From contig NZ_RARB01000008.1 of the NCBI RefSeq assembly GCF_003612015.1, positions 398-64,397 of the forward strand: DNA of 64,000 bases. The letters run 5' to 3'. Of this stretch, positions 42,701-50,663 are shown piece by piece. The notes under the pieces are model-generated. The model saw only the letters and a program-made list of their open reading frames with translations. It was not told where the DNA came from and did not search any database. Position 1 is the stretch's first letter; each line of letters begins with the position of its first letter. The translations under genes and the position numbers were made by a program. The DNA comes from Pantoea piersonii (lineage in GTDB: Bacteria > Pseudomonadota > Gammaproteobacteria > Enterobacterales > Enterobacteriaceae).

Positions 42701-45700
42701 ACCTGGCGGGCACCATTAAAGGCGCGAGCGTGGATCTTAACGCCCGCACCGATATTAATAACATCGGCGGCGCGATCCAGGGCACCGACGCGCTGCTGGC
42801 GAACGCCGGGCGGGATATCAACGCCGTCAGCACCACGCGCAGCGTCGAGAGCCAGAACGGCGATAACAGCTTTGCGCGCACCAGCGTCGACAGCGTGGCG
42901 GGCATGTACGTGCAGGGCGACGACGGCAGGCTGATCCTGCAGGCCGGGCGCGATATCAACCTGACGGCGGCGCAGGTGGTCAACAGCGGCGAGGAGAGCC
43001 AGACGGTGATCCATGCGGGCCGCGACCTCAGTCTTAACACCGTCACTACCGCAAGCCGCGACGATATCGTCTGGGACGCAGACAACAGCCTGAAACAGGG
43101 CAACACGCAGCAGGTCGGTAGCGAAGTGGTGGGCAAAGGCGATGTTAGCCTGCTGGCGGGCAACGATCTGAACGCCAGCGCCGCCACCCTCTCGGCGGAC
43201 GACGCGCTGGCGCTTACCGCCGGCCACGACGTGACGCTTCTCAACGGCGAGAACACTAAGGATCTGGATGAGCGCTACAAGGCGACCGGCAGCAGCGGCT
43301 GGCTGTCGAAAAGCACTCTCAAGACGCGCGATCAGATTTCGCAGCAGACGGCGCAGGGCAGCGCGCTGAGCGGCGACAGCGTCACGGTCGCGGCGGGCAA
43401 CGACCTGCGCGTGCAGGGGAGCCAGGTTACGGGCACCAACGACGTCGTCCTGCAGGCGGGCAACGATCTCAGCATCCTGGGCGCCACGGAGCGCAACAGC
43501 GAACAGCATCTGTCGCAGGAGAAAAAGAGCGGGCTGTCAGGCACTGGCGGCATCGGTTTCAGCATCGGCTCGCAGAGCCTGAAAACCACCGAGACGGGGC
43601 AGGATCTGACCAACCAGGGCAGCACCGTCGGCAGCGTTAACGGCAACGTGACGCTGGAGGCGGGCAACCGCCTTGACGTTACCGGCTCTGAGCTTATCGC
43701 CGGTAAAAACCTGACGCTGGATGGCCGGGAGGTGAGCATTACCGCAGCGGAGAACCAGAGCAGCCAGACGCGCAAGGTGGAGCAGAAAACCTCCGGCCTG
43801 ACGCTGGCGCTCTCCGGTACGGTGGGCAGCGCGCTGAATACGGCAACGCAGACGGTGCAGGAGGCGAAGTCCGCCGACAGCGGACGGCTGGCGGCGCTGC
43901 AGGCCACTAAAGCCGCGCTCAACGGGGTAGAGGCGGTGCAGGCCGCGCGCCTGGCGGCGGCGCAGGGCAACAGCCCACAGAACAGCAACACCATCGGCAT
44001 CAGCCTCTCTTACGGCAGCCAGTCCTCCACCTCGACCCAGAACAGCGAGCAGCGCACCGCCCAGGGCAGCAGCCTGACGGCGGGAGATAACCTGAGCGTG
44101 GTGGCGCGGGGCAGCGGAGTGCAAGGCGCTGACGGCGACCTGAAGGTGCAGGGCAGCCAGCTGCAGGCCGGCAAGGACGTGCTGCTGTCGGCGAACCGGG
44201 ACCTCAGCCTGCTTTCGGCGGAGAACACCTCGTCGCTGGAGGGCAAAAACGAGAGCCACGGCGGCACCCTTGGCGTGGGCGTCGGGGCTGGCCAGGGCGG
44301 CTGGGGCTTCAACATTTCCGCCAGCGTCAACAAGAGCAGGGGCAGCGAGCAGGGCAGCGGCGTCACCCATACGGAGACCCAGGTGAGCGCGGGGAATCAG
44401 GTGACGATGGTGAGCGGGCGCGACACCCTGCTTCAGGGCGCGCAGGTAAGCGGGGAGAAGGTGAAGGCGGACGTGGGCCGCAACCTGACGCTGGCGAGCG
44501 AGCAGGACAGTGACCGCTACGACTCGAAGCAGCAGAGCGTCAGCGCGGGGGGCAGCTTTAACATCGGCTCGATGACCGGCTCGGCGAGCCTGAGCGCCTC
44601 GCGGGACAAAATGCACAGCAACTGGCAGAGCGTGGAGGAGCAGACCGGCATCTTTGCGGGCAAGGGGGGCTTTGACGTCACGGTCGGGGAGCACACGCAG
44701 CTGGACGGGGCGGTTATCGGCTCTACCGCCGCGGCGGATAAAAACCGGCTGGAGACGGGCACGCTCGGGTTCAGCGACATCGAGAACCGGGCGGATTACA
44801 AAGTAGAGCACCAGAGCGCGGGCATCAGCACCGGCGGAAGCATTGCCGGTCAGTTTGCCGGGAATATGGCGAACGGGCTGCTGGTGGGAGCGAACCACAG
44901 CGGCAGCGACAGCTCGACGACGAAGGCGGCGGTAAGCGAGGGGGCGATAGTTATCCGCGACGGGGAGAAGCAGACCCAGGACGTGGGCGGACTGAGCCGG
45001 GACGTTGAGCACGCGAACCAGACGCTTTCCCCGATATTCGACAAAGAGAAAGAGCAAAACCGGCTGCAGGAGGCGCAGCTGATAGGGGAGATTGGGAACC
45101 AGGCGGCGGATATTGTCAGAACCCAGGGGCAGATAGCGGCGACAAAAGCTGCGAATGAACGGATGAAGAACGTTACGCCGGACCAGCTGAAGGCAGCGGA
45201 AGCCGAATGGCGGGCGGCACATCCGGACAAAGAGCCGAAGGCGAGCGACATCAGCGGCCAGGTCTATCAGACCTTCTATAACGAGGCGTTTAACGCGAGC
45301 GGGTTAGGCACCGGCAGCACCATCCAGCAGGGCATTCAGGCCGCGACGGCGGCGGTGCAGGGCCTGGCGGGCGGCAACCTGGCGCAGGCGGCCAGCGGGG
45401 CGGCAGCGCCTTACCTGGCGGAAGTTATTCACGCCATGACCACCACGAAGGACGCAAACGGCAACGACGTGGTGAACGTCCAGGCGAACCTGATGGCCCA
45501 CGCGGTGGTGGGCGCGGTGACGGCCTACGCGGCGGGCAACAGCGCGGTCGCGGGGGCCTCAGGCGCGGCGATGGGCGAGTATATCGCGCAGCAGATGTAT
45601 CCGGGAGTTAAACGCGAGGACCTGACGGAAGATCAGCGTCAGACGATAAGCACGCTGGGGACGCTGGCGGCAGCGCTGGCAGGCGGGGTGACCGGGGACA

Positions 45701-46626
45701 GTACGGCAGGTGCGGTAGCGGGTGCGCAGGCCGGGAAGAATGCGGTTGAGAATAACTGGTTGCATGAAGATGAGGCTCGTCAGCTTGATAAAGAAATGCA
45801 GGAATGCAAAAAATCAGGCGGTGACTGTAATATGGTTGTCGAGAAATACATTGAAATCAGCAATAAAAACAGCCAAGAACTTAAGGATGCTTGTAATGGC
45901 GGTGGTGTTACCTGCGTGACATGGGAGGAGTTAATACAGGCCGATACTAATGTCGCCCGTGATGAAAATCCTGGCCAGTTCCGTCTGAGTGAAAAACTTA
46001 AAGATCCGTCTGCGGCAGCGCTAGTGAATTACCTTAATGGAACAGATCTTAAATTCCTTAAGGATAATATTACTACAAGCGACCGTGTTATGGCTGTGGT
46101 TATGGATCCAACTTCATGGCCTACTTTGGTTATGGGAGGCAAGGCAATAATGACCAATGCTGTCAATAATACTAAAGAGCAGCTTATTGCGGTAGGCGTA
46201 GGTGTAGCTGCCGGTGCGGGTATCCAGTATGGAACTACGGGCGAAGTAAAATTATCAGACGTGATTGGGTCCGGTATAATTGGTGCCATTACGGCAGGTA
46301 AAGGTTATAACCCGACAATGGCGTGGAATGCGGCAGGCGGTTACTATCAAGCAGAAATTAGCGGGGATGATCCCTTTATGGCGGCACTGCTGAGCAAAGC
46401 TGGTGCATCGGCTGGATATGCGACTGGCAATGTTATTAAAGTGCCGATGGATAAAATACTCAATCCTGTATCCAAACAATATGAATGGGTGCCGACTGGC
46501 GTATGGACGATCACGAAACCTGTATCGCAGCATCCTTTACCATCAGTCGCCGGGAATATTGGCGATTCTATTACATCAGGTCTGGTGCCAAGTTATTTAG
46601 AGAAGAAAGAGGAAGCTAATAAATGA
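36775..46626 (+). CDS. cdiA: Contact-dependent inhibition effector CdiA (filamentous haemagglutinin-type)
   Basis: The 3283-residue exoprotein forms a surface filament that delivers its C-terminal toxin to neighbours. Layout: extended signal peptide of the ESPR type (1-65, ending QPASA); TPS domain (about 70-290, including NPSGITCNGCGFINANR); FHA-1 beta-helix repeats (about 310-1500); a non-repeat segment in the receptor-binding position (about 1520-1930); FHA-2 repeats (about 1930-2640); pretoxin; VENN at 2991-2994. The CT (2995-3283) is AT-rich unlike the rest. Its first part with paired cysteines resembles an entry domain. The final 190 residues are Gly/Ala-rich and hydrophobic, which suits a membrane-active toxin (inference). 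Confidence 0.94.
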   Translation: MNRNLYRIIFNKARGMLMVVADIARSGRAGSSRSSGVGHTLSRLIGKVGALSFSLWLAMGVIQPASAAIVADAQAPGGQQPTIINSANGTPQINIQTPSAGGVSRNSYSQFDVGQQGAILNNSHKNVQTELGGMVSGNPWLARGEAKVILNEVNSRDPSRLNGFVEVAGQKAEVVIANPSGITCNGCGFINANRATLTTGQAQMNNGNLTGFNVERGEVAVEGAGMDSSRQDYTDIIARSVKINASVWANDLKVTTGRNQVDAAHQQVTKQSDDPASRPQMALDVSSLGGMYAGKIRLIGTEAGVGVRNAGSIGAQAGTVVISADGRIENSGSIQSSGELQVAASEGVSNSGAIFSGGNATLSSAAEVANSGSVAARNNLTLQAASLNSTKESILAAGVQSDGKIGDSGDLTLATSGKLTAQGQNLAGGDLAARGQGLDLSGSRTQGKNITLDARDSDLVTRNGAIAAQQQLSASTGKRLDNDGGTLTATKLDLHAHDLSSQQGQITQTGGDDLSLTLQGDLNNRGGRIATNSGNLTLSADTLDNQSGDITHAGSGTLAVNARSLQGSGGRLISNGQLSLRGSELNLDNGTTSAQQIDADADSLSNRQGQIVQSGSGAMRLHTRGALDNEGGQLAANGDIDLSAAALNNRSGTLVAAQQGSLTAQVSGTVDNRQGEVAASRNVTLNAERLDNSQGKVTAATGSGSITTQQALANQAGRLEAQQDFTLNAAGLENQGGKLLGDNLTLALGQNALDNQNGVIAATGALRSDSGALNNDGGLLQAGGDLLLDTHGARLSNQLSGDSGGILSSGALTLRSGELDNRQGMLAGGGDTQLTTQGLNNSGGTLVGKQRLQISSDGALTNDAGLLQSGGDASIDTHGYALSNRDSGSKGGISSLGALTLNAGATDNQQGFIASQGDLLFQGAELANQHGTLASQAGLSAAAETINNQSGTIKAGQGLTLSATQLLDNQNGVIGAGKALRVTAGELLNGQGTLASGETGQLDFGVLDNRDGQVAAQQALTLRGGTLNNSDGGLIQSGDRLDIGVDTLLNQNSGDKGGLTSQGDMVIAAEKMDNAQGLALSGKALQLDAGGLNNAAGTLVAQNQLRLATQSALNNRAGLLQGGSVLVDSNGQGINNENGTLYSLGDLRLQSGDLDNQAGTLGAKGDLTLQSGELDNRNGGRVVSEQAASLNATHLDNRGGQIQSIGDLLLSSAQGAIDNAAGLIRSGANAVLNALQLNNQDTQGAQQGIEAANIEINSGSLANQRGALLADKQLTINSTGPIDNSSGQISAGEALSLQGDGLTLTNSAGVVKAGRSLAIRADRIGGDGQLLSLGDITLVSQQSLNNSGEMIANGNFNFTTPGDVTNSGKLLAGGKLDLRASNLLNAASGEINAGQDWLTLNGQLTNYGLIDGKQTLLKAGTLTNIGSGRIYGDTVGVQAGVFNNLAENGTAATLAGRERVDIGVQTLNNRDHGLIYSAGDMALGGELDADGLATGKADTINNHSATIESAGDMLLTAGQINNVNDHFSTELATVSTEAITEYQQSGDTVRWKAGEEGVFVDRNSADSLRNLNTPGKTGSNHDRFTQYDYTRTVQETQIAESDPAKIIAGGNMTVNADKVFNDKSQMVAGNTLTMNAGELDNVEVAGQRITTDVGKSTRYYRIRHKGGDSQGKKTSAYTPPDVIETIALKPSQLVDHGDISGSPVTIAPQSAQGTNAVIGHTGSVSAAVAGSTLSPDLQNVDTGTLPGIAAAALKPGQRFEVASSVTPQQGEAARVVRIVGPDTRLPDNSLFKTNPSPDGKYLVETDPRFTQEKQWLSSDYMQDALTQNSDSVMRRLGDGFYEQRLIREQVINLTGQRYLEGYSNDEEQYKALMNNGIAFGKQYNLTLGVALTPEQMALLTEDIVWLVNAQVRLPDGSSQTVLVPQVYARVQPGDVDGSGALIAGRNLNLNLGGGLFNSGTLAGREVVKLSADNITNLAGTIKGASVDLNARTDINNIGGAIQGTDALLANAGRDINAVSTTRSVESQNGDNSFARTSVDSVAGMYVQGDDGRLILQAGRDINLTAAQVVNSGEESQTVIHAGRDLSLNTVTTASRDDIVWDADNSLKQGNTQQVGSEVVGKGDVSLLAGNDLNASAATLSADDALALTAGHDVTLLNGENTKDLDERYKATGSSGWLSKSTLKTRDQISQQTAQGSALSGDSVTVAAGNDLRVQGSQVTGTNDVVLQAGNDLSILGATERNSEQHLSQEKKSGLSGTGGIGFSIGSQSLKTTETGQDLTNQGSTVGSVNGNVTLEAGNRLDVTGSELIAGKNLTLDGREVSITAAENQSSQTRKVEQKTSGLTLALSGTVGSALNTATQTVQEAKSADSGRLAALQATKAALNGVEAVQAARLAAAQGNSPQNSNTIGISLSYGSQSSTSTQNSEQRTAQGSSLTAGDNLSVVARGSGVQGADGDLKVQGSQLQAGKDVLLSANRDLSLLSAENTSSLEGKNESHGGTLGVGVGAGQGGWGFNISASVNKSRGSEQGSGVTHTETQVSAGNQVTMVSGRDTLLQGAQVSGEKVKADVGRNLTLASEQDSDRYDSKQQSVSAGGSFNIGSMTGSASLSASRDKMHSNWQSVEEQTGIFAGKGGFDVTVGEHTQLDGAVIGSTAAADKNRLETGTLGFSDIENRADYKVEHQSAGISTGGSIAGQFAGNMANGLLVGANHSGSDSSTTKAAVSEGAIVIRDGEKQTQDVGGLSRDVEHANQTLSPIFDKEKEQNRLQEAQLIGEIGNQAADIVRTQGQIAATKAANERMKNVTPDQLKAAEAEWRAAHPDKEPKASDISGQVYQTFYNEAFNASGLGTGSTIQQGIQAATAAVQGLAGGNLAQAASGAAAPYLAEVIHAMTTTKDANGNDVVNVQANLMAHAVVGAVTAYAAGNSAVAGASGAAMGEYIAQQMYPGVKREDLTEDQRQTISTLGTLAAALAGGVTGDSTAGAVAGAQAGKNAVENNWLHEDEARQLDKEMQECKKSGGDCNMVVEKYIEISNKNSQELKDACNGGGVTCVTWEELIQADTNVARDENPGQFRLSEKLKDPSAAALVNYLNGTDLKFLKDNITTSDRVMAVVMDPTSWPTLVMGGKAIMTNAVNNTKEQLIAVGVGVAAGAGIQYGTTGEVKLSDVIGSGIIGAITAGKGYNPTMAWNAAGGYYQAEISGDDPFMAALLSKAGASAGYATGNVIKVPMDKILNPVSKQYEWVPTGVWTITKPVSQHPLPSVAGNIGDSITSGLVPSYLEKKEEANK

Positions 46627-46853
46627 CAAAGAGTCTTATAGTGCTAATTAAGGTTTTTTTGCTGCTATTATTAGCTATGAGTTTTATAGTTTCAGCTTTC
46701 TTCTTCTTTTTTGAAGGGCTGAATTATTTAACTGAAGGTGTCTTTTGTTTTGATAAACTATGGCGTGGCTTAAAAGGTGCTATGTTTGGCGCTATTCCTG
46801 CAAGTCTTATTTTATGGTTTTTTTATTACCTTTTGCCTTTATTTAAGAAGTGA
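46623..46853 (+). CDS. cdiI: Putative CDI immunity protein CdiI (membrane)
   Basis: The 76-residue protein starts at ATG 46623, overlapping the cdiA stop by four bases (ATGA), the usual place of the immunity gene. It has two hydrophobic segments (VLIKVFLLLLLAMSFIVSAF and AMFGAIPASLILWFFYYLL), separated by a short polar loop, so it is an inner-membrane protein. Membrane immunity proteins usually guard against ionophore-type CDI toxins, which agrees with the hydrophobic CT. AT-rich codon use matches the cdiA-CT. Confidence 0.8.
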   Translation: MTKSLIVLIKVFLLLLLAMSFIVSAFFFFFEGLNYLTEGVFCFDKLWRGLKGAMFGAIPASLILWFFYYLLPLFKK

Positions 46854-46916
46854 TCTGTTTTAATTAAAATAGAGATTGGTTACAACAGAGTAGAAAGATT
46901 TTTATCTGTTCTTATT

Positions 46917-46943
46917 CAACAGCCCGTCCTGCACGGGCTGTTG
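46917..46943 (+). terminator. Hairpin after cdiI
   Basis: AACAGCCCGT pairs with ACGGGCTGTT around CCTGC. Only a mixed TTGTTAAAAT follows, so terminator strength is uncertain. Confidence 0.5.
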
Positions 46944-46982
46944 TTAAAATCTACTGAAAACGCTGTTATATACGATATCCGC

Positions 46983-47566
46983 TATTCCTTAAGGATAAAA
47001 TCGCACAGGCGACCGTATCATAGCTGTAGTTATGGGCCCGAATTCATGGCCTACCTTGGTTATGGGAGGCAAGGCAATAATGACCAGTGCTGTCAACAAT
47101 ACTAAAGAGCAGTTTATTGCGGTAGGCGTGGGGTCAGAGTCAGGTGCAGGTATCCAATACGGAACAACGGGAGAAGTAAAATTATCAAACATGACTGGTT
47201 CAAGTCTAAGTGGTGCCATCACGGCAGGTAAAGGTTATAAGCCCACAATGACGTGGAATGCGGCAGGGGGGGTATCAGGCTGAAATCAGCGGTGATGATC
47301 CCTTTATGGCAGCACTACTGAGCAAGGCTGGTGCATCGGCTGGTTATGCGGCAGGTAACGTTATTAAAGTGCCAATGGATAAAATATTTAACCCTGTTTC
47401 AAAACAGTATGAATGGGTGCCGACAGGCGTATGGACAATAACTAAACCAGTACCGCAAAGTTCAGTACCATCAGTAATGGGGAATTTAGGAGATACTTTT
47501 GTTTCAGGCGCAACCGGGGATGCTTTGAATAAAACCGTATCTGGAGGTGAAAATGAAGAAAAATGA
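46983..47566 (+). pseudogene. Orphan cdiA-CT toxin fragment, frameshifted
   Basis: This stretch repeats the last part of cdiA-CT (46053 onward corresponds to 46984 onward), keeping SWPTLVMGGKAIMT, TKEQFIAVGVG, ISGDDPFMAALLSKAGASAG and VPTGVWTITKPV. The homologous part before the break also has an in-frame stop near its 5' end. At 47267-47273 a run of seven G replaces GGCGGTTAC and shifts the frame between AAGG and YQAEIS; six G would restore one frame. There is no export domain. Such silent toxin tips are typical behind cdiI genes and can recombine into cdiA. Its end overlaps the second immunity gene by 14 bases. Confidence 0.82.
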
Positions 47567-47783
47567 AAATCGAAAATCCATAGGGGCGTTGTTCTTTTTG
47601 TGCTTTTATACATGTTTAGCTTTGGTTTTTATTGGGGCGTTTTCTTATCTTTTGCGAGGTTGGTTACTTTGGGATTTTAATAAGCCATTCCTTTTTGGAA
47701 AAGAAGAGATTGCTATAGTATTAAAAATTAGTTTACTGGGAGTCCCGACAGGATTTGTGTTTTGGGTTTTTGATATCCGTTAG
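47553..47783 (+). CDS. Orphan CDI immunity protein (membrane)
   Basis: This 76-residue protein, the same length as the first CdiI, starts at ATG 47553 after GGAGG. It has a basic N-terminus and two membrane segments (GALFFLCFYTCLALVFIGAF and AIVLKISLLGVPTGFVFWVF). Both proteins share the pattern of a late segment with LK..G.P......W. It follows the orphan toxin fragment as cdiI follows cdiA and probably protects against the variant toxin encoded there. GTG 47547 is a less likely start because it overlaps the ribosome site. Confidence 0.75.
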   Translation: MKKNENRKSIGALFFLCFYTCLALVFIGAFSYLLRGWLLWDFNKPFLFGKEEIAIVLKISLLGVPTGFVFWVFDIR

Positions 47784-48012
47784 GACTGTAATTATTTACG
47801 GCCATTGCAAATGTGGCGAAGAATCATGACTCATGAACAGCAGGGCAGACACGGTAGGGATGGCAGACCGAGAAGCTCTATATAAAGCTGGGGGCCTGTT
47901 CGCTTAGTCCCTGAATACTGTTAAAAAATTTTCGCATATTGTACTGTGCTATAACCGTTGTTTAGTAAAGACATAAACGAGAATCAATTTTCATTATAAA
48001 ATGGAGGTTTTT

Positions 48013-48498
48013 ATGAAATTCGCAACAGTAACCGCCTTTTCTTTAATTTTAACCGGATGCGCTGGCAGATGGGGACAAGTGCCCTATATACCACCATCAG
48101 ATACCGATAAAAATATTGCAAAAATAAGGCTGATAGGAAATCCCGTTGGCTTTACCATTTCACAATATGGTGGAAAAGAAGCTAATGTAGACAATAGTAA
48201 AGTTGTGATATTTAAATCAAGTACTGATATTGGATTGCCAAAATATAAAAGCTTTCCTGATAGATATAAAGAAACATATTTCGAGACGAAGTTGCATGCG
48301 GGAACGCCTACAAGTATAGGCTATTACTTTGCCAGATGTAGCATTTCTTATGATTTTCTTCCGCAAGCAAATGAAATCTACGAATTCAGGATAAATTTCT
48401 CTGATCGCTCTGGTTATTGTATTTTATATGGTACGCATATGAAATACGACAAGGTAAACGATGTTTATGTAGAAGAACCTGTGGAGAGATTAAAATGA
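48013..48498 (+). CDS. Putative lipoprotein
   Basis: The 161-residue precursor has a short signal and lipobox LTGC (Cys16). ATG 48001 is in frame, but it lies just before GGAGG (48003-48007), which serves ATG 48013. The mature protein is rich in Lys, Tyr and Asp and contains three further cysteines. I do not recognise the family. The DNA is AT-rich like the cdi toxin region. It is coupled by an ATGA overlap to the next lipoprotein gene, so the two are likely one unit. Confidence 0.72.
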   Translation: MKFATVTAFSLILTGCAGRWGQVPYIPPSDTDKNIAKIRLIGNPVGFTISQYGGKEANVDNSKVVIFKSSTDIGLPKYKSFPDRYKETYFETKLHAGTPTSIGYYFARCSISYDFLPQANEIYEFRINFSDRSGYCILYGTHMKYDKVNDVYVEEPVERLK

Positions 48499-48848
48499 TT
48501 TTTATAACTCCCAAGAAAATAATGGCATGTTTTATATGTTTAATGTTAAATGCTTGTGCTGGCGATATTGATCGGACAAAAGAAGGATCGGTGTCGAATT
48601 TTTCAGAAAGGCAAATCAAAGAAAAGATTGTGGTTGGGCAGTCTACAAAGAGAGATGTCCTAATGTTACTTGGTCGACCAACTACACCTCTGGATTATAA
48701 TGGAGGTAATAACTGGGTTTATTTTTCCGATATAAAAGACAGAAGGATTTATTTTCTCATACCTGTTTTTTTAGATGAGAAAGTTGTGCTTGGTTTGAAA
48801 TTTAATGATAGTAATATTGTTGAGAAAATGGAATATAGCAGGAAATAA
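48495..48848 (+). CDS. Putative lipoprotein with BamE/SmpA-like fold
   Basis: The 117-residue precursor starts at ATG 48495, overlapping the previous stop by four bases. Lipobox LNAC predicts acylation at Cys21. The mature part has the SmpA/OmlA pattern seen in BamE: IVVGQSTKRDVLMLLGRPTTP followed by NNWVYFSD and a final beta stretch. It is not the cellular bamE, which is at 58216-58563. The function is unknown. Confidence 0.72.
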   Translation: MIFITPKKIMACFICLMLNACAGDIDRTKEGSVSNFSERQIKEKIVVGQSTKRDVLMLLGRPTTPLDYNGGNNWVYFSDIKDRRIYFLIPVFLDEKVVLGLKFNDSNIVEKMEYSRK

Positions 48849-49555
48849 CCTTATCCAATATTAGGCTAAAATAGTCTTGGCTAGAAAGTTCAGCCTGGAA
48901 ATGACTATTAACATGCTTCATCTTAAAGAGGCTGGCGTTGAGGCCAAGAGAGGAGGTGTCTCCTTTGACCGAGACGTCAGCTTTGTTACGGGTATGTTAG
49001 CTACCAGAGCTGGCGGAGTCTGAGTAAGTATCACAACCTTATGAAATTAAGGCCTTTTACCCAATTCAACTTTGGTTTGTATACCTAAACGTGTACCAAT
49101 TATTGGATCTCACACCCCTTAACGGCATGGCAAGGATAACGAATGCCCAGCGCTAAATCCAAAATAAAATGATTTTAGGGAAAAGTGTTCACAGTGTTCA
49201 TTTTTGGTATTTATGTATTAAATTCATTGACTTAAGTGGTGAGCGGTTTGATACGGGATCTACACTAGTGTGTACTAAAAGTGATCACCTTGTTTGGGAC
49301 AGCAAGAATGGGCTAAGGCGGTACGTGTAGATGGATTCTCAAGTAGCTAACATACATAGCTGTGCTGATTAGGTTGCATGGGAACACATCGAAAAGATTT
49401 TTTCTTTTCTAAGAAATAATCTTAAATGACAGATTTTTCGCTAAAAAGGACATGAATGGCCACGTTTTTTGCATGAGTCTAGGCTTACGAATCGGTTTCA
49501 TATCCTACAAGCCAAGAAAGATCTTACCAAAGCGTAGCCTGCTGACTATTTGAGA
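48849..49555. other. 707-base non-coding stretch at the left edge of the satellite island
   Basis: No supported gene. It contains one copy of the att/arm-like repeat (about 49080-49101) and, at 49130-49156, a short frame MARITNAQR that resembles the first residues of the integrase at the right end (MARMTRPLTNN) before a stop. This suggests remains of an earlier or duplicated integrase start. GAGCTGGCGG near 49008 resembles the ssrA 3' end but is too short to call. Confidence 0.4.
49080..49101 (+). repeat. Left copy of direct repeat TACCTAAACGTGTRCCAAT
   Basis: TACCTAAACGTGTACCAAT here and TACCTAAACGTGTGCCAAT at about 56231-56249 match at 18 of 19 bases in the same orientation, about 7.15 kb apart. 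The right copy lies just upstream of the integrase gene, where P4-type elements carry integrase arm sites, so the pair probably marks element ends or arm-type sites. Confidence 0.5.
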
Positions 49556-50395
49556 TTAAATGTCTTTTTGTATTTTATTAAGGAAATCTATTGCTATTCC
49601 TCTTGATATTTTATTCTGGGTGGAAATATATTCATAAAGCGCCATGCTGGCCTCATAGGATTTTGATATTGAATTAGGGTTGCTATCAGAATTGTATTTT
49701 TTTATTTCTTTTTTTAAGTTTTTGACTTTCTCTTCAAATCCGCTTGGGTAATTGTTCAGTAGTTTTTTATTCTTTATAAGAATAATAGATATTTTTGCTA
49801 AAAGTTCTTTCCTGAGTTCGCTAGGAATGTTTTCAGCACTTTCAAAATAATTATGATTACCCATTTTTAAAGCTTCATCTATAGCAATGTATGGTTTTAC
49901 ATACAATTCCTCTAATTTGGTATTGGGTGATTCTCCTAACTCATTGTTTACCATCTTTATACTTTGTCTTAGATATGTGTTATTGACCAGTCCGTGGAAG
50001 TTCTCCCAAAAGACTGATGACAGGTTTTTATTATTATCAATGGCTTTCTTTGTCAATAATTTCTGTTTCTTTAACTCAAGAATGGATGTCGAGAGCTCTT
50101 TATTAATTGAGGTTAATTTATCTTCTGACTCTTTATATTGTCTTTTTGATTTTTCAATATCATTCATTAATCCATTTTGAATTAATTGATTACTTTGAAG
50201 AATGCCAGACGACTTCTTAAGTTCATTTTTTAAACCATTAAGCTCAACTTCTTTTTTTGCGATATCTTCAGAAAGTAATTCTTTTTGGTATATTGGTCTT
50301 ACAGTGTAAAAATAGCCAAATATTGCAAAGGCAACTAAAAAAACCTGTGATATATGGCTGATGCGGCCTAAAAAAATATCTATTCTATTTGTCAT
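49556..50395 (-). CDS. Hypothetical membrane-anchored coiled-coil protein
   Basis: The 279-residue protein has one membrane segment near the N-terminus (SQVFLVAFAIFGYFYTV, about residues 16-32), then a long heptad-rich coiled coil to about residue 120 (KKEVELNGLKNELKKSSGIL, SEDKLTSINKELSTSILEL). The rest is a charged alpha-helical domain with no motif that I recognise. The topology puts the bulk on one side of the inner membrane. The DNA is strongly AT-rich, unlike the core genome. It lies beside the alpha-primase remnant as probable satellite cargo. Confidence 0.65.
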   Translation of the reverse strand: MTNRIDIFLGRISHISQVFLVAFAIFGYFYTVRPIYQKELLSEDIAKKEVELNGLKNELKKSSGILQSNQLIQNGLMNDIEKSKRQYKESEDKLTSINKELSTSILELKKQKLLTKKAIDNNKNLSSVFWENFHGLVNNTYLRQSIKMVNNELGESPNTKLEELYVKPYIAIDEALKMGNHNYFESAENIPSELRKELLAKISIILIKNKKLLNNYPSGFEEKVKNLKKEIKKYNSDSNPNSISKSYEASMALYEYISTQNKISRGIAIDFLNKIQKDI

Positions 50396-50663
50396 GGTTT
50401 TTGATATCTATCCTGATAAGATTTTTATGGGGGGCTAAATGACGTTTTGAGTCGTCTTTACCTTATATAAAACCTTATGCGTGAGTCAATATGTAAATTT
50501 ATATATTGGTGGTTAATTTGTTCTGGCTGATATTTTTTTGGTTTTTAACAAGCGCTGCGCTAGTTTTGACATGTATACCTCATAAATGTCAAAAACTTTG
50601 GCTTTGTTTACCAGCCAACTATGGTTTTAGCTACTAAGGTTTTTGTGTCAATTTCATTTTGCA

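Noticed and set aside
41038..43509. 823-residue open frame antisense to cdiA, and several other long antisense frames there
   Set aside because: They are shadows of the repetitive GC-rich cdiA coding sequence.
47979..47997. Possible Fur box before the lipoprotein pair
   Set aside because: The stretch GAGAATCAATTTTCATTAT matches the 19-base Fur consensus only partly, and AT-rich DNA gives such matches by chance.
49004..49020. GAGCTGGCGGAGT as a second ssrA-end attachment core
   Set aside because: Only about ten contiguous bases match the ssrA 3' end and the order relative to the repeat does not fit a simple attL/attR pair.
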